Of a stretch of 5,322 bases of DNA, positions 4,816-5,322 are shown in pieces (within the stretch, counting starts at the first letter, position 1; each line of letters starts with the position of its first letter). The stretch lies in assembly GCA_003220905.1 (NCBI GenBank), contig QHTS01000290.1, positions 1 to 5,322 on the forward strand. The letters run 5' to 3'. Origin of the DNA: Gemmatimonadota bacterium (GTDB lineage Bacteria; Gemmatimonadota; Gemmatimonadetes; Gemmatimonadales; GWC2-71-9). The position numbers and the translations under genes are program-made. The notes under the pieces are model-generated. The model saw only the letters and a program-made list of their open reading frames with translations, ran no database searches and was not told the origin of the DNA.

Positions 4816-5085
4816 ATGGCGGGGCGAACGATCGTCGTGGACGGGGAGACCTGGGAGGTGGCCCCGACGGGGCGCGTGACAGTGTACGACCGCGACCAGT
4901 TCGGCGTGGTGTTCGAGCAGGGGACCGGCCCCGAACGCCGCCGTCGCTTCACGCGCTACGCGCCCGTGGGCAGCCGCAGTCCCGACGCCGCGCTCGCCGA
5001 GCTCTCCGAGCGGGAGCTGGTGGAGCTGTTCCGGCAGTCGCAGCCGGCCTGGACCGCGCCGGAGGGTGCCTACGGCGCGCGTTGA
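4816..5085 (+). CDS. Small unassigned protein, beta-rich N-terminal half
   Basis: An 89-residue protein that I do not recognise. The first half (about 3-50: TIVVDGETWEV, GRVTVYDRDQFGVVFEQG) looks like successive beta strands rich in charged and aromatic residues, followed by a basic RRRRF at 41-45. The second half has a clear helix (LSERELVELFRQSQ, 63-76) and an Ala/Gly/Pro tail. There are no Cys residues, signal peptide or membrane segment. The ATG is 9 bases after the upstream stop, with GGGAG at 4807-4811 as the ribosome binding site. Its 3' end overlaps the start of the PHP phosphoesterase gene, so both are likely translated from the same message. It could bind nucleic acid through the basic stretch, but that is speculation. 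Confidence 0.75.
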   Translation: MAGRTIVVDGETWEVAPTGRVTVYDRDQFGVVFEQGTGPERRRRFTRYAPVGSRSPDAALAELSERELVELFRQSQPAWTAPEGAYGAR

Positions 5086-5322
5086 CCTGCATTGCCATTC
5101 GACCGCGTCGGACGGGGAATACCCTCCGGCCGAAGTCGCGCGCCGGGCGCACGCGGCCGGCCTGGCCGCGATCGCCCTGACCGACCATGACACGACCAGC
5201 GGCGTTCCCGAAGCGACCCGCGCGGGTGAGGCGCTCGCGGTGCGCGTCGTGTCCGGTTGCGAGTTCAGCGTGAAGGCGCCCTGGGGCGAGCTGCACCTGC
5301 TCGGCTACTTTCTGCCGCCGGG
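5066..5322 (+). CDS. PHP-domain metal-dependent phosphoesterase (N-terminal part)
   Basis: Runs off the window; 85 full codons are present. PHP-domain proteins hydrolyse phosphoesters at a multinuclear metal site. Visible ligand motifs: DLHCHS with H9 and H11, D16 in SDG, TDHDT with H41, E66 in GCEFS, and H77 in ELHLLGYF. This order and spacing match stand-alone bacterial PHP phosphoesterases of the TrpH/YciV (RNase AM, 3',5'-nucleotide bisphosphate phosphatase) type, better than polymerase-associated or histidinol phosphatase forms. There is no ATG before the first metal motif. GTG 5066 is the nearest in-frame start and overlaps the upstream gene by 20 bases. GGAGG at 5061-5065 touches the GTG with no spacer, so initiation may depend on coupling to the upstream gene. 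Exact substrate is not determinable from this fragment. Confidence 0.87.
   Translation, partial: MPTARVDLHCHSTASDGEYPPAEVARRAHAAGLAAIALTDHDTTSGVPEATRAGEALAVRVVSGCEFSVKAPWGELHLLGYFLPP

Noticed and set aside
4672..5193. - strand frame opposite the small genes and PHP gene
   Set aside because: Arg/Ala/Leu-rich translation without motifs, antisense to three better-supported + strand genes with ribosome binding sites or clear domain motifs.

Overview
The window is high-GC bacterial DNA (roughly two thirds G+C by eye, with third codon positions almost always G or C). Gene content and style (short Pro/Ala-rich linkers with C-rich and CTCCCGG-type repeats, tightly packed genes, E1alpha-E1beta-E2 order) suggest a Gemmatimonadota-like soil or sediment bacterium, but this assignment is an inference from general resemblance, not a search result. 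There is no rRNA, tRNA, CRISPR array, transposase or phage gene.

Layout: (i) 2-70 (+) is the last 22 codons of an unidentified gene. (ii) 67-282 (-) is a CopZ-type metal-binding protein converging on it, the two TAG stops overlapping in one CTAG. (iii) 283-344 is a short divergent intergenic region with a TACAAT box placed so that transcription of the next gene could begin at its ATG. (iv) 345-3133 holds the E1 alpha and beta subunits of a 2-oxo acid dehydrogenase complex (branched-chain or pyruvate/acetoin type; substrate not decidable), rearranged by a tandem duplication. (v) 3143-4489 is the lipoyl-bearing E2 acyltransferase. (vi) 4492-4806 and 4816-5085 are two small unassigned proteins. 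(vii) 5066 to the end is the start of a PHP-family phosphoesterase that begins with GTG. From 345 on, all genes are on the + strand with gaps of 9 bases or fewer, or overlaps, and look like one transcription unit.

The main point of interest is the E1 region. A segment running from near the 3' end of E1alpha to the middle of E1beta is present twice in tandem (1125-1877 and 1878-2689). The copies are essentially identical: I found one synonymous substitution and one 59-base deletion in the first copy. Duplication alone would have left an intact E1alpha (351 aa) and an intact E1beta (326 aa) around a beta-alpha chimera. The 59-base deletion shifts the frame of the only complete E1alpha, and the shifted frame runs straight into the start of the first E1beta copy and then into the second E1alpha tail. 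The result is a single 602-codon alpha/beta/alpha reading frame, followed by a full-length E1beta. As written, the window has no normal E1alpha. This is either a real recent rearrangement that creates a single-chain protein with both thiamine-diphosphate-binding domains, or an assembly or sequencing artefact. Read-level evidence would settle it.

Functionally, E1alpha/E1beta decarboxylate a 2-oxo acid on thiamine diphosphate, and E2 carries the acyl group on its lipoyl lysine to CoA. The E3 component (dihydrolipoamide dehydrogenase) is not in the window and must be encoded elsewhere.
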